A program made the translations under genes and the position numbers. The notes beneath the pieces were generated by a model. That model did not search any database. It saw only the letters and a list, made by a program, of their open reading frames with translations, and was not told the origin of the DNA. Shown here one piece after another: positions 7,916 through 14,431 of a stretch of 14,431 nucleotides of DNA; the first letter of the stretch is position 1; each line of letters opens with the position of its first letter. The stretch is taken from NCBI GenBank assembly GCA_031290715.1, contig JAITNA010000082.1, positions 1 to 14,431 on the forward strand, given 5' to 3'. The DNA is from Eubacteriales Family XIII. Incertae Sedis bacterium (GTDB lineage: Bacteria > Bacillota > Clostridia > Peptostreptococcales > Anaerovoracaceae).

Positions 7916-7967
7916 AGGTTTTTGCCACATCTGAATAGGCTCTCAAAACCCAATATTGCCGCAAATT

Positions 7968-7997
7968 TTGACCAAGCGGCTGTATTTGCTGTATACT
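7968..7997 (+). promoter_or_regulatory. Strong sigma-70-type promoter inside the invertible segment
   Basis: TTGACC (7968-7973), an 18-base spacer and TATACT (7992-7997), each box 5/6 to consensus. Start expected near 8004, about 30 bases before the right inverted repeat. As shown it transcribes rightward, antisense to the recombinase; after inversion it would transcribe the regulator. Confidence 0.65.
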
Positions 7998-8032
7998 TTC
8001 TATGAAAGATTAACGGTTTTGATACGTTATTC

Positions 8033-8055
8033 ATGACGGAATAATTGTTACGTCA
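8033..8055. repeat. Right inverted repeat / candidate recombinase crossover site
   Basis: Inverted partner of 7708-7730 with mismatches only at 8050 and 8051. It is also a dyad (TGACGGAA and TTACGTCA arms around TAATTG). It overlaps the last two codons and the stop (8048-8050) of the recombinase gene; base 8050 is outside the perfect 17-bp core, so an exchange in the centre would leave the stop intact. Confidence 0.8.
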
Positions 8056-8902
8056 CAAGTCCAAGCGAGTCAATCCGCGTCCGGTGCGAGTCTATGCTGT
8101 CGAGGATATAGGTACGCGTTGTGTTGATGTTGGAATGCCCGAGGATGTCCGCAAGGCGCGCGATGTCATTGGCCGCGCCATAGAACGTTTGGGCAAAGAG
8201 CGTCCTGAGCGCGTGCGGAAACACTTTGCCCGGCGCGACGCCCGCGCGGGCGCAGAGCCGCTTCATCGCGGCCCAGATGTTGCGGCGGTCAAGCGGACGC
8301 CCGCTCCTTGTGACGAAAACAGAGCCTTCTGCAATCTCCTGTTCTTTTACATATTCGCCGAGCGCGCGGCTGAGTTTCCCCGGCAGGAAAACGGTTCGGG
8401 TCTTTCCCTTGTTCGTGATCTCTGCGCGTCCGGCCGCAAGGGCTTCCTTTGTGATGAAGCGCAGCTCGCTGACGCGGATGCCTGTGGAGCAAATGGCCTG
8501 TATGACAAGTCCGGTGCGCATGTCGCCGGACTCCTCCGCGGCCCGGATGAGCTTTCCGTATTCGGCTTTTGTCAAAACGCGGTCGCTGTCGCTGAAAGCC
8601 GAACGCTGCACGCGCAGAGGGCGAAGCGTGATGTCCTGCCAACCCAAGCAGACAAAAAGTTTGTTGAGCGCGGCGAGCGCGGAATTGACCCCGGCCGCCT
8701 TGCGCGCAGCGGCAAGCATGTGCTTGTAGGCGATAGCGGTGTCGAGCGTCACGGCGTCGCCGTCAAGCCACGCGGCAAACGCCCTGACATCGCGCAGATA
8801 CTTCTCCGCGGTAGCATCGGCGCGCTCCTCGTCTTTCAGCCGGCGCTCCAGCATAGCGACCTCGACCTCCGTAACACAGCGCAAATTTTGATATTCTTCC
8901 AT
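8048..8902 (-). CDS. Tyrosine recombinase (site-specific, probable DNA invertase)
   Basis: Start ATG 8902 is preferred (284 residues; GGGAAGGG lies upstream at 8913-8920). GTG 8908 or ATG 8938 in the same frame are possible. Residues about 10-95 form a SAM-like core-binding N-terminal domain. The catalytic domain shows the whole active site: Arg143 (STGIRVSEL), Lys165/167 (TNKGKTR), His230 and Arg233 (PHALR), His256 (ILGHSNINTT) and nucleophile Tyr265 (TRTYI). This is the XerC/FimB-like integrase family, of the size typical for enzymes that invert small promoter segments. No integrase-type extra arm-binding domain or phage neighbour is present. Its 3' end lies within the right inverted repeat, so its substrate is most likely the adjacent pair of sites. 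A chromosome-dimer resolvase role is less likely given this context. Confidence 0.87.
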   Translation of the reverse strand: MEEYQNLRCVTEVEVAMLERRLKDEERADATAEKYLRDVRAFAAWLDGDAVTLDTAIAYKHMLAAARKAAGVNSALAALNKLFVCLGWQDITLRPLRVQRSAFSDSDRVLTKAEYGKLIRAAEESGDMRTGLVIQAICSTGIRVSELRFITKEALAAGRAEITNKGKTRTVFLPGKLSRALGEYVKEQEIAEGSVFVTRSGRPLDRRNIWAAMKRLCARAGVAPGKVFPHALRTLFAQTFYGAANDIARLADILGHSNINTTRTYILDSIDSHRTRIDSLGLVT

Positions 8903-8963
8903 GATCACCGTACCCTTCCCGCACGGCAGCCCGCGCATGGCATGAAATTTGAAGATAGCTTTG

Positions 8964-8993
8964 AGTATAGTTTAGTACATACGGGGATTACAA
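8964..8993 (-). promoter_or_regulatory. Promoter of the recombinase gene
   Basis: On the minus strand TTGTAA (8988-8993), an 18-base spacer and TATACT (8964-8969). A start near 8957 leaves a leader of about 55 bases before ATG 8902. It is divergent from the typA promoter in the same gap and lies outside the invertible segment, so the enzyme should be made in both orientations. Confidence 0.6.
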
Positions 8994-9061
8994 AAGGGGG
9001 TCTTCTTCTTCCATTTCGGCTTGTTCCTAGATGGTAACCATCAATCGGCGGTCTGCGGAAT

Positions 9062-9090
9062 TTGTGAATCCGCGCCGCTTGATGTATAAT
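9062..9090 (+). promoter_or_regulatory. typA promoter giving a probably leaderless mRNA
   Basis: TTGTGA (9062-9067), a 17-base spacer and perfect TATAAT (9085-9090). The start is expected at about 9097-9098, exactly at ATG 9098. The upstream in-frame ATG 9089 overlaps the -10 box and cannot be in this transcript. No ribosome-binding sequence precedes either ATG. Confidence 0.6.
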
Positions 9091-9097
9091 GGCAGAT

Positions 9098-10918
9098 ATG
9101 GCTAAAACAGAAACAACTAAAATCATCAATATCGCCGTGATTGCTCATGTGGATGCCGGCAAGTCTACCTTGGTCGATGCCTTCCTGATGCAGAGCGGCG
9201 TTTTTCGCGCGAACGAAGAGGTCATCGATTGCGTGATGGACAGCGACGACATCGAACGGGAACGCGGCATCACAATCTACTCCAAGAATTGTTCCGTTCA
9301 ATACGAAGATTACAAAATCAACATTGTCGATACGCCGGGACACGCCGATTTTTCCTCGGAGGTGGAGCGTATCATCAAGACGGTGGATACGGTGATTCTC
9401 CTCGTGGATTCCAGTGAAGGCCCGATGCCGCAGACGCGCTTTGTCCTCGAAAAATCCCTCGAACAGGGGCTGAATCCCATCCTGCTCATCAACAAGATCG
9501 ACAAACGCGACGCCCGCGTAGACGAGGTCGTCGATATGGTCTATCAGCTTTTCATGGATTTGAACGCGAACGACGCGCAGCTCGACTTCCCGATTCTCTA
9601 CGGCGTGGTCAGGGACGGCATCGTCAGACGCGAACCCGAGGATGAAAATCAGGATATTATCCCGCTCTTTGAAACCATTATTCATCATGTACCGCCGTAT
9701 GCGGACAGAAACGATGAACCGCTGCAGCTCCAGATATCGACATTGGCCTATGATGATTATATCGGACGTCTGGGAATCGGGCGGATCACGCGCGGGGAGA
9801 TTCGCGAAGCGCAGCTCGTTTCGGTCGTCAAGACCGACGGCGCGGAAAACGAAAAAACGAAAATCAATCAGATTTTTACCTATATCGGCATGAAACGCGT
9901 CGTGACGGCGGCGGCCGGGAGCGGGGACATCGTGGTGGTTTCGGGCATTCCGGACATCTCCATCGGCGATACCATCTGCGACCCGGATGTTCCGGAGGGC
10001 GCGGGGGAGATCAAGATCGAAGAGCCGACGATGAGCATGACGTTCATGGTCAACAAGTCGCCTTTCGCGGGGCGGTCGGGGAAGTACGTCACGTCCCGGC
10101 ATTTGAAAGAGCGGCTGCGCAAGGAAACCGAGGTCAACGTGGGTCTGCTCGTGGAGGAAACGGAGTCGACCGACAGCTTCAAGGTTTCCGGGCGCGGGGA
10201 ACTCCACCTCTCCGTGCTGATTGAAAACATGCGGCGGGAAGGCTACGAGATGGCGGTTTCCAAGCCGGAGGTGATCATGAAGCGTAATCCGCGCGGGCAT
10301 CTTCTGGAACCCGTGGAGCGCGTTATTTTGTCCCTGCCCGACGCCTATGCCGGCATTGCAATTTCAAAGATGAACATCCGCAAGGGTATCATGCTGGAGA
10401 TGGTCAGCGAAAACGGATTTACGCGTATCGAATATTCGGTTCCTACGCGGGGGCTCATGGGCTATCGTTCGGAATTCATTAACGACACGCGGGGCGAGGG
10501 GACGCTTGTGCGAAGGTTTGAAAGTTTCGAGGCGCATAAGGGGGATATCCCGCAGCGGGCCAACGGCGTTATCGTTTCCGGTTTCGCCGGGGAGACCTCG
10601 GCCTACGCGCTGAACAACATCAGCGAACGCGCGGCGCTCTTTGTCGGCCCGGGGACCCCCGTCTACGAGGGGATGATCATCGGTATGAACAGCCGGAATC
10701 TCGACATGATCGTGAACCCCGCGAAAACAAAGAAAAAAACAAACATGCGGGCCGCGGGCAGCGATGAAAACATCAAGCTGTCGCCGCCCATCATTATGAC
10801 GCTCGAGGAGTCGCTGGAATTCGTAGGCGACGACGAACTCGTCGAAGTCGTCCCCGGCGGCATTCGCCTGCGCAAGAAATACCTCACGGAATTGGAGCGC
10901 CGCCGCAGCGGGAAGTGA
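9098..10918 (+). CDS. typA: Ribosome-associated translational GTPase TypA/BipA
   Basis: 606 residues from ATG 9098, matching the usual 605-615. Elongation-factor-type GTPase motifs occur in order: G1 AHVDAGKST (16-24), G2 RERGITI (54-60), G3 DTPGHAD (78-84), G4 NKID (132-135). Then come domain II, the EF-G-like domain with SGRGELHLSVLIENMRREGY and the BipA-specific C-terminal part (GLMGYRSEFINDTRGEG, then RLRKKYLTELERRR). The family is a conserved GTPase that binds the ribosome and helps 50S assembly and stress growth. The canonical G5 (SA-x) is not obvious; GVVRDGI occupies that place. An in-frame ATG at 9089 would add MAD but overlaps the -10 box. It is transcribed divergently from the recombinase and converges on the permease gene. 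Confidence 0.95.
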   Translation: MAKTETTKIINIAVIAHVDAGKSTLVDAFLMQSGVFRANEEVIDCVMDSDDIERERGITIYSKNCSVQYEDYKINIVDTPGHADFSSEVERIIKTVDTVILLVDSSEGPMPQTRFVLEKSLEQGLNPILLINKIDKRDARVDEVVDMVYQLFMDLNANDAQLDFPILYGVVRDGIVRREPEDENQDIIPLFETIIHHVPPYADRNDEPLQLQISTLAYDDYIGRLGIGRITRGEIREAQLVSVVKTDGAENEKTKINQIFTYIGMKRVVTAAAGSGDIVVVSGIPDISIGDTICDPDVPEGAGEIKIEEPTMSMTFMVNKSPFAGRSGKYVTSRHLKERLRKETEVNVGLLVEETESTDSFKVSGRGELHLSVLIENMRREGYEMAVSKPEVIMKRNPRGHLLEPVERVILSLPDAYAGIAISKMNIRKGIMLEMVSENGFTRIEYSVPTRGLMGYRSEFINDTRGEGTLVRRFESFEAHKGDIPQRANGVIVSGFAGETSAYALNNISERAALFVGPGTPVYEGMIIGMNSRNLDMIVNPAKTKKKTNMRAAGSDENIKLSPPIIMTLEESLEFVGDDELVEVVPGGIRLRKKYLTELERRRSGK

Positions 10919-11043
10919 CAGATATCGCCGCGCGCGATCGACTTCAAAGAAGCCACACAAAACCGCGGACGCTACCACCACTCCGACATCACCGCCGCGC
11001 AGCTCGCAAAGGCAAACAAAGCAGCGTTATAGCGTGTAGGAAG

Positions 11044-11071
11044 GGGGCCTACCCATATTCGGGCAGGCCCC
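11044..11071. terminator. Hairpin between convergent typA and permease genes
   Basis: GGGGCCT (11044-11050) pairs with AGGCCCC (11065-11071), with a further CCC/GGG inside and an ATATTC loop. The position between converging genes suits a bidirectional terminator, but no T-tract follows on either side, so efficiency is doubtful. Confidence 0.4.
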
Positions 11072-11088
11072 ATCCCGCTATCTCGCCG

Positions 11089-12945
11089 CTATTCCGCGCC
11101 GCTTCCGGCCGCCTTGCGCCGCAGCGTACCCGGCTTGCGGACGCGGGACAGTTTGCGGACGCCCCAGAGCAGAAGGACGTATGTGACGACCAACGCGAGC
11201 AGACACGCCCACACGATCCCCATCGCGGGGTCCGTGAAGATGTTATAGCCCTCCGCGATATCGAGCGGGTTTCGGCTGATGGCAAAGAACGACACGCCGA
11301 CAGACAGCGCCGCGATAACGACCATCGCCGCGCAAAGGCCGCCGGCGTTCTTTTCAACCGCCGCCGGCGTCGGTTTGTCGGCAAAGCCCTCCTTCGGCGG
11401 GAATTTCTCGTCGAAAGTGACCTCATCCGCGCCGATTGTGATGGTGCTGCGAATCTTGCCGCGGTATTTTTGAATCTGAAAGCCTACGATCGGGATCAGG
11501 ATAATATCCATCGAAAGCACAAAAATAGGGATGCCGTCGCCGACCTCGAAGATCAAAAGAATCATGGCCGCCACCTGAATGACGACGGCAAACCACGCCA
11601 AACCGGGGAACCACTTTGCCTTGACCGTCAGGACTTCCTTCGGATCGTAGCCGCGCTGTTTGAGCCGCTTTCTGAATACGATCTGCGAATAGAGGATCCC
11701 GACCCAGCACAGCGTACCCGTGAATCCCGCAATGCCGATGAGGGCGATGTACATCGTATTGTTTTCGCCGCCCATAAGCCCGAGGTTGGAGATCAAAAAG
11801 CTGAACAAAAAGACGACCCACACGAAAGCAAGCGAGAAGAGCGTCGCCTTCTGCGGCGTGCTGAACCGATTCAGATCGGACAGGAATTTCGGCGCGAGCC
11901 CCTCGACGGAAAGCCCGTATAGGGAGCGCACCGTACCGTAAAAGCCGGAATTCGCGCAGGAAAACGCGGCGATGAGCGTGACCACTTCAAAGATCTTCGC
12001 GCCCCATCCAAACCCGTAGGCGACCAAGGCCTGCGCAAAGACCGAATCCTCGAGCGTCGCGGCGAAATACGGCATGATGAGCGAAAGGATAAAGATCGGA
12101 ATCAAGTAGATCATGATGATACGGATCGCCACCTTGCGGCAAGCCGCCGGGACGTTTTTCGCCGGGTCCTGCGTTTCCGCTGCGGACAGCCCCACGATCT
12201 CCGAGCCTTGGAAATTGACCAAGGTCCAGATCATCATCGTGATGATGATAATACCGCCGCTCGGGAAGAGCTGCGCCGCCACCGTCTTGCCGGTTTCGGC
12301 CAACATGGCGTGCGTCCCGATGAAGCCGGCCCCGATCGAGAATGATTCGCCGTCCTCATTGGTCATCGTCGCGCCGCCGTTTGCGACGCCGAGCCAGATA
12401 ACGATAGCGGCAATGACAAAGAGAATGATTGCGAAAATCTTGATGATGGCCATGATCGACTCGACATGCCCGAACCATGTGACATGAAAAATATTGATGA
12501 GCGTCAGCACCGCGAGCGCAATCACGCCGGACAGGAAGATCACCGTATTGCCCGCCCCGCCGTCAAAGAACAGCGCGTTGACAAAGGTGGCGACCGCCAG
12601 GGCCTCCGAGGGGATATAGCACACCCAATTGGCCCAGAACGCCCAGCCGATGCCGGCGCTTGCCGTGTCGCCCATGAATTCCCGCGTATAGGAAACAAAA
12701 GAGCCCCGCCGCGGGATGTTGACCAAAAGCTCCGCAAAAGATTGCATGACGCCGTAAATCGCGATCCCCGCGAGCGCGTACGAAATGAGGACGGCGCCCG
12801 CCCCCATATCGTGGAAAGTCAGCCCGAGCCCCAAAAAGTAGCAGGAGCCGATGATGCCGCCGAGCGCGATGAGCGACACATGCCACGGACGGATGCCGCG
12901 CGCCAAGGTCCTCTCGCTTCTTTCAACCAATCTTTCTTCTGACAT
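11089..12945 (-). CDS. APC-superfamily amino-acid permease (AAT/LysP-like)
   Basis: 618 residues from ATG 12945, chosen because GAGG lies 5 bases upstream; an in-frame ATG at 12981 lacks a site. The first membrane helix has the APC signature GGIIGSCYFLGLG. Others include QSFAELLVNIPRRGSFVSY after helix 2 and NFQGSEIVGLSAAETQDP in the helix 6 region, all typical of the amino-acid transporter (AAT) family that moves cationic or aromatic amino acids by proton symport. I count about 12 helices up to residue 500, then a hydrophilic stretch (ITIGADEVTFDEKFPPKEG) and two extra helices (AAMVVIAALSVGVSFFAI and WACLLALVVTYVLLLW), so it is longer than the usual 450-500 residues. The tail is basic. Substrate unknown. 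It appears monocistronic. Confidence 0.88.
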   Translation of the reverse strand: MSEERLVERSERTLARGIRPWHVSLIALGGIIGSCYFLGLGLTFHDMGAGAVLISYALAGIAIYGVMQSFAELLVNIPRRGSFVSYTREFMGDTASAGIGWAFWANWVCYIPSEALAVATFVNALFFDGGAGNTVIFLSGVIALAVLTLINIFHVTWFGHVESIMAIIKIFAIILFVIAAIVIWLGVANGGATMTNEDGESFSIGAGFIGTHAMLAETGKTVAAQLFPSGGIIIITMMIWTLVNFQGSEIVGLSAAETQDPAKNVPAACRKVAIRIIMIYLIPIFILSLIMPYFAATLEDSVFAQALVAYGFGWGAKIFEVVTLIAAFSCANSGFYGTVRSLYGLSVEGLAPKFLSDLNRFSTPQKATLFSLAFVWVVFLFSFLISNLGLMGGENNTMYIALIGIAGFTGTLCWVGILYSQIVFRKRLKQRGYDPKEVLTVKAKWFPGLAWFAVVIQVAAMILLIFEVGDGIPIFVLSMDIILIPIVGFQIQKYRGKIRSTITIGADEVTFDEKFPPKEGFADKPTPAAVEKNAGGLCAAMVVIAALSVGVSFFAISRNPLDIAEGYNIFTDPAMGIVWACLLALVVTYVLLLWGVRKLSRVRKPGTLRRKAAGSGAE

Positions 12946-13220
12946 AGTATCCTCGTCCTTTCTCAAAATGAAGTATTTCAAAATAATAATATAACAATAA
13001 TATCACACAATTACAGAACACTTCGGCACACCCTCAAATCCATGCCGCCGCATGCGGGAATTGTCCTCCCCATGCAAGAGATACGATAGAATGGAATATA
13101 ACAAAATTACGGGAAAGAATCTATACCAAACGTATTAGTCAGAATAATGAGATTTTTTCAGAGATTTTTTCGCATACCGGGCTTGGCCCGCGCTTATACA
13201 GCCTGTTTTTCGGGCCCTCG
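12946..13220. other. AT-rich intergenic region upstream of the permease
   Basis: Contains the permease leader and AT-rich promoter-like sequence (about 12975-13010), but no hexamer pair I would defend. A tandem 11-bp repeat GAGATTTTTTC (13149-13159 and 13161-13171) and a small stem CGGGC/GCCCG (13178-13190) lie beyond the Fe-S gene. In the direction of that gene the stem is followed by A-runs rather than T-runs, so it is not a good terminator. Confidence 0.4.
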
Positions 13221-13871
13221 CTATTCTCCGCGCCGCCTTCGCCGCCGTGCCGGTTCTGCGGCGAACGCGCCCGCGGGCACAGGCTCTTTCGGCACATCGG
13301 GCTTGATCGCGCCGGCCTTGATGAAGGCGTCTTCCGGGCAGGACGAAAAACAGGCCCCGCAGCGCGTACATTTGTAATTGTCAACCACATGGATATACGC
13401 CGCTTGCCCGGCAATCGCGCCCGCGGGGCAAAGCGGCTCGCATTGCCCGCAGCCCGTACATTTTCCGGGGCTGATATGCACCGTATAGAAACCGGGGCAA
13501 ACCATGGCTGAACACTGTTTTCGGTACAGGTGCCTGTCCCATTCTTCTTCATAGGATGTAATCAGCTCCTCGATGAGCCCGCTCACGCGCACGGAAACTT
13601 CGCAGTCTGAAGCACGCTTCATATTTTTCAGGAGGGAACACAAAAGCGCCATATCCCCGTCCCGCGATTTATCACGCGCAATATCCCGCAAAATCAAAAC
13701 TGCTTGCGCGATTCCGTCGCGACAATATACGCCTTTGCCGCAGGAAAGCGCCGCGCCGCGCTCCGCAGCGCGCAAAGCCGCGTCCACGGGACACTGCCCC
13801 TCTGTCAGGGGAAGCGTATCCTCCGGGGCGCCGCCAAGCTCAAAAGCCTTCACATCGCAAATATATTTCAC
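13221..13871 (-). CDS. Fe-S protein: NuoF-like cluster domain plus two [4Fe-4S] ferredoxin motifs
   Basis: 216 residues from GTG 13871, placed 9 bases after GGAGGG (13881-13886). A GTG at 13880 overlapping the previous stop as GTGA is an alternative. Residues 27-120 (CPVDAAL, SCGKGVYCRDG, ending YEEEWDRHL) resemble the C-terminal Fe-S region of NuoF/HndC-type NADH-binding subunits, where C-x2-C-x2-C and a fourth Cys about 40 residues on bind a cluster. Here Cys44, Cys50 and Cys90 are kept but the middle position is Gly47. Two complete ferredoxin motifs follow: CTGCGQCEPLC (138-148) and CTRCGACFSSC (168-178). The tail is Arg-rich. It overlaps or abuts the upstream flavin oxidoreductase, so they probably form one electron-transfer complex moving electrons between NAD(P)H, flavin and ferredoxin-like centres; the substrate is unknown. 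Confidence 0.8.
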   Translation of the reverse strand: MKYICDVKAFELGGAPEDTLPLTEGQCPVDAALRAAERGAALSCGKGVYCRDGIAQAVLILRDIARDKSRDGDMALLCSLLKNMKRASDCEVSVRVSGLIEELITSYEEEWDRHLYRKQCSAMVCPGFYTVHISPGKCTGCGQCEPLCPAGAIAGQAAYIHVVDNYKCTRCGACFSSCPEDAFIKAGAIKPDVPKEPVPAGAFAAEPARRRRRRGE

Positions 13872-13876
13872 ACACT

Positions 13877-14431
13877 TCACCCCTCCGCATATGTATTCCA
13901 CGGGCGAACTTCCGCTATCCGCTCCCGCAAATCGCATTGCAAACAGCGCTCGCACTCACGCGCGGCATCCGCTCCCGCAAGGCCGCGATCGGCCAAGTCA
14001 AAACTTTCCGCCCGCCGCTCCGCGTCAAGCAGCATAGGCCGCTTCCGCGCAAGCGCCGCGAAACCGTTGATCTTTCCGATGTTCGCGTCGGCTTCGTCCT
14101 TGTCGACCAGACACTCCTCGATGTCGCCGTCGCCGCCGAGGCAGCGATCACTGGCCGACGCCGCGTCCCGGCCGGCCGCGATCGCGTCAATGACCGTCTT
14201 CGTGCCCGTGACGATATCGCCCGCCGCAAAGACACCTTCCTCCGAAGCGGCCGCACCTACGGTTTCGGGATACCCGAAGCGATTCAGCGCAAGGCCGAAA
14301 TCCGCATCGATCCCGCTCGCCTGACCCGCCGCGAAGATGATCCGCTCACAGGCAATCACGCGCTCCGTCCCCGCGGCGACATCCACCCGGAGCTTTCCCT
14401 CGTGAAAGCGGAATGCGTTCGCATCCGCAAT
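13877..14431 (-). CDS. GltD-like FAD/NAD(P)-dependent oxidoreductase, N-terminus outside window
   Basis: The visible 184 residues are the C-terminal part; the frame is open at the right edge. The segment GVFAAGDIVTGTKTVIDAIAAGRDAA is the second FAD-binding GD motif of the glutamate-synthase small-subunit (GltD) family, preceded by the usual IIFAAGQ strand. The end carries a Cys cluster, RECERCLQCDLR, as found at the C-terminus of some GltD-like proteins associated with Fe-S partners. It stops at TGA 13879-13877, overlapping a possible GTG start of the next gene and lying 5 bases before the preferred one, so translation is probably coupled. The protein likely accepts hydride from NAD(P)H and passes electrons to the neighbouring Fe-S protein. 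The true substrate cannot be judged without the missing N-terminus. Confidence 0.82.
   Translation of the reverse strand: MADANAFRFHEGKLRVDVAAGTERVIACERIIFAAGQASGIDADFGLALNRFGYPETVGAAASEEGVFAAGDIVTGTKTVIDAIAAGRDAASASDRCLGGDGDIEECLVDKDEADANIGKINGFAALARKRPMLLDAERRAESFDLADRGLAGADAARECERCLQCDLRERIAEVRPWNTYAEG

Larger units (their letters stand above)
7708..8055. other. Putative invertible promoter segment (phase-variation switch)
   Basis: Two near-identical dyad sites in inverted orientation enclose 302 unique bases, next to a tyrosine recombinase gene whose 3' end reaches into the right site. The segment carries a strong promoter near its right end pointing outward (right), a 12-bp palindrome (7816-7827) and a MITE-like palindrome (7843-7915). 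No gene is evident inside. As shown, the promoter reads toward the antisense strand of the recombinase. After inversion it would read left into the CRP/FNR-family gene. I found no good promoter reading left in the present orientation, so this copy looks OFF for the regulator. The structure is seen; inversion itself is inferred. Confidence 0.75.

Noticed and set aside
8045..9037. Plus-strand open frame of 330 codons opposite the recombinase
   Set aside because: It would be transcribed by the segment promoter as drawn, but it begins at TTG inside the repeat and mirrors a recombinase with a full active site. No domain is recognised. Kept only as possible antisense RNA.
9041..10300. Minus-strand open frame of 419 codons opposite typA
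   Set aside because: Shadow of a highly conserved GTPase; Arg/His/Asp-rich composition typical of an antisense frame.

Overview
The window is chromosomal DNA from an anaerobic-looking bacterium, probably Gram-positive. It holds clear Shine-Dalgarno sites, a lipoprotein signal peptide, a very large secreted surface protein, an Fe-S/flavin redox operon and a TypA/BipA GTPase. Bacillota (Clostridia) or Coriobacteriia would fit; I cannot fix the taxon from sequence alone. Core genes are GC-rich, and the regulatory gaps at about 6690-6930, 7700-8045 and 12960-13140 are AT-rich.

Layout. 1-6677 (minus strand) is a two-gene surface operon: a lipoprotein carrying a periplasmic-binding-protein fold, followed 34 bases later by a giant secreted repeat protein that runs off the left edge. 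6690-6934 is its promoter and leader region, with a perfect -10 box, a perfect 14-bp palindrome on the predicted start of transcription, a GC hairpin and a 14-codon leader ORF overlapping the lipoprotein start. 6935-7642 (minus) encodes a CRP/FNR-family regulator. 7708-8055 is the most striking part: two inverted copies of a 23-bp site (21/23 matches), each itself a dyad, flank about 300 bp that contain a strong promoter and a MITE-like palindrome. 8048-8902 (minus) is a tyrosine recombinase whose last codons lie inside one of these sites. 9098-10918 (plus) is typA/bipA with a promoter placed so that its mRNA would be leaderless. 11089-12945 (minus) is an amino-acid permease of the APC superfamily. 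13221-14431 (minus) is a coupled pair: an Fe-S protein with a NuoF-like cluster domain and two ferredoxin clusters, and the C-terminal part of a GltD-like flavin oxidoreductase.

How it may work together. The recombinase next to inverted sites enclosing a promoter is the architecture of an invertible-promoter (phase-variation) switch. In the orientation shown, the promoter points right, away from the regulator and antisense to the recombinase gene (regulator predicted OFF). Inversion would point it left into the CRP/FNR-family gene (ON). That regulator is followed by the surface operon, whose promoter carries a palindrome with CRP/FNR-type geometry. The proposed chain is DNA inversion, then regulator, then surface lipoprotein and giant surface protein. 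The sites, promoter and genes are seen in the sequence; the inversion and the regulatory link are inferred.
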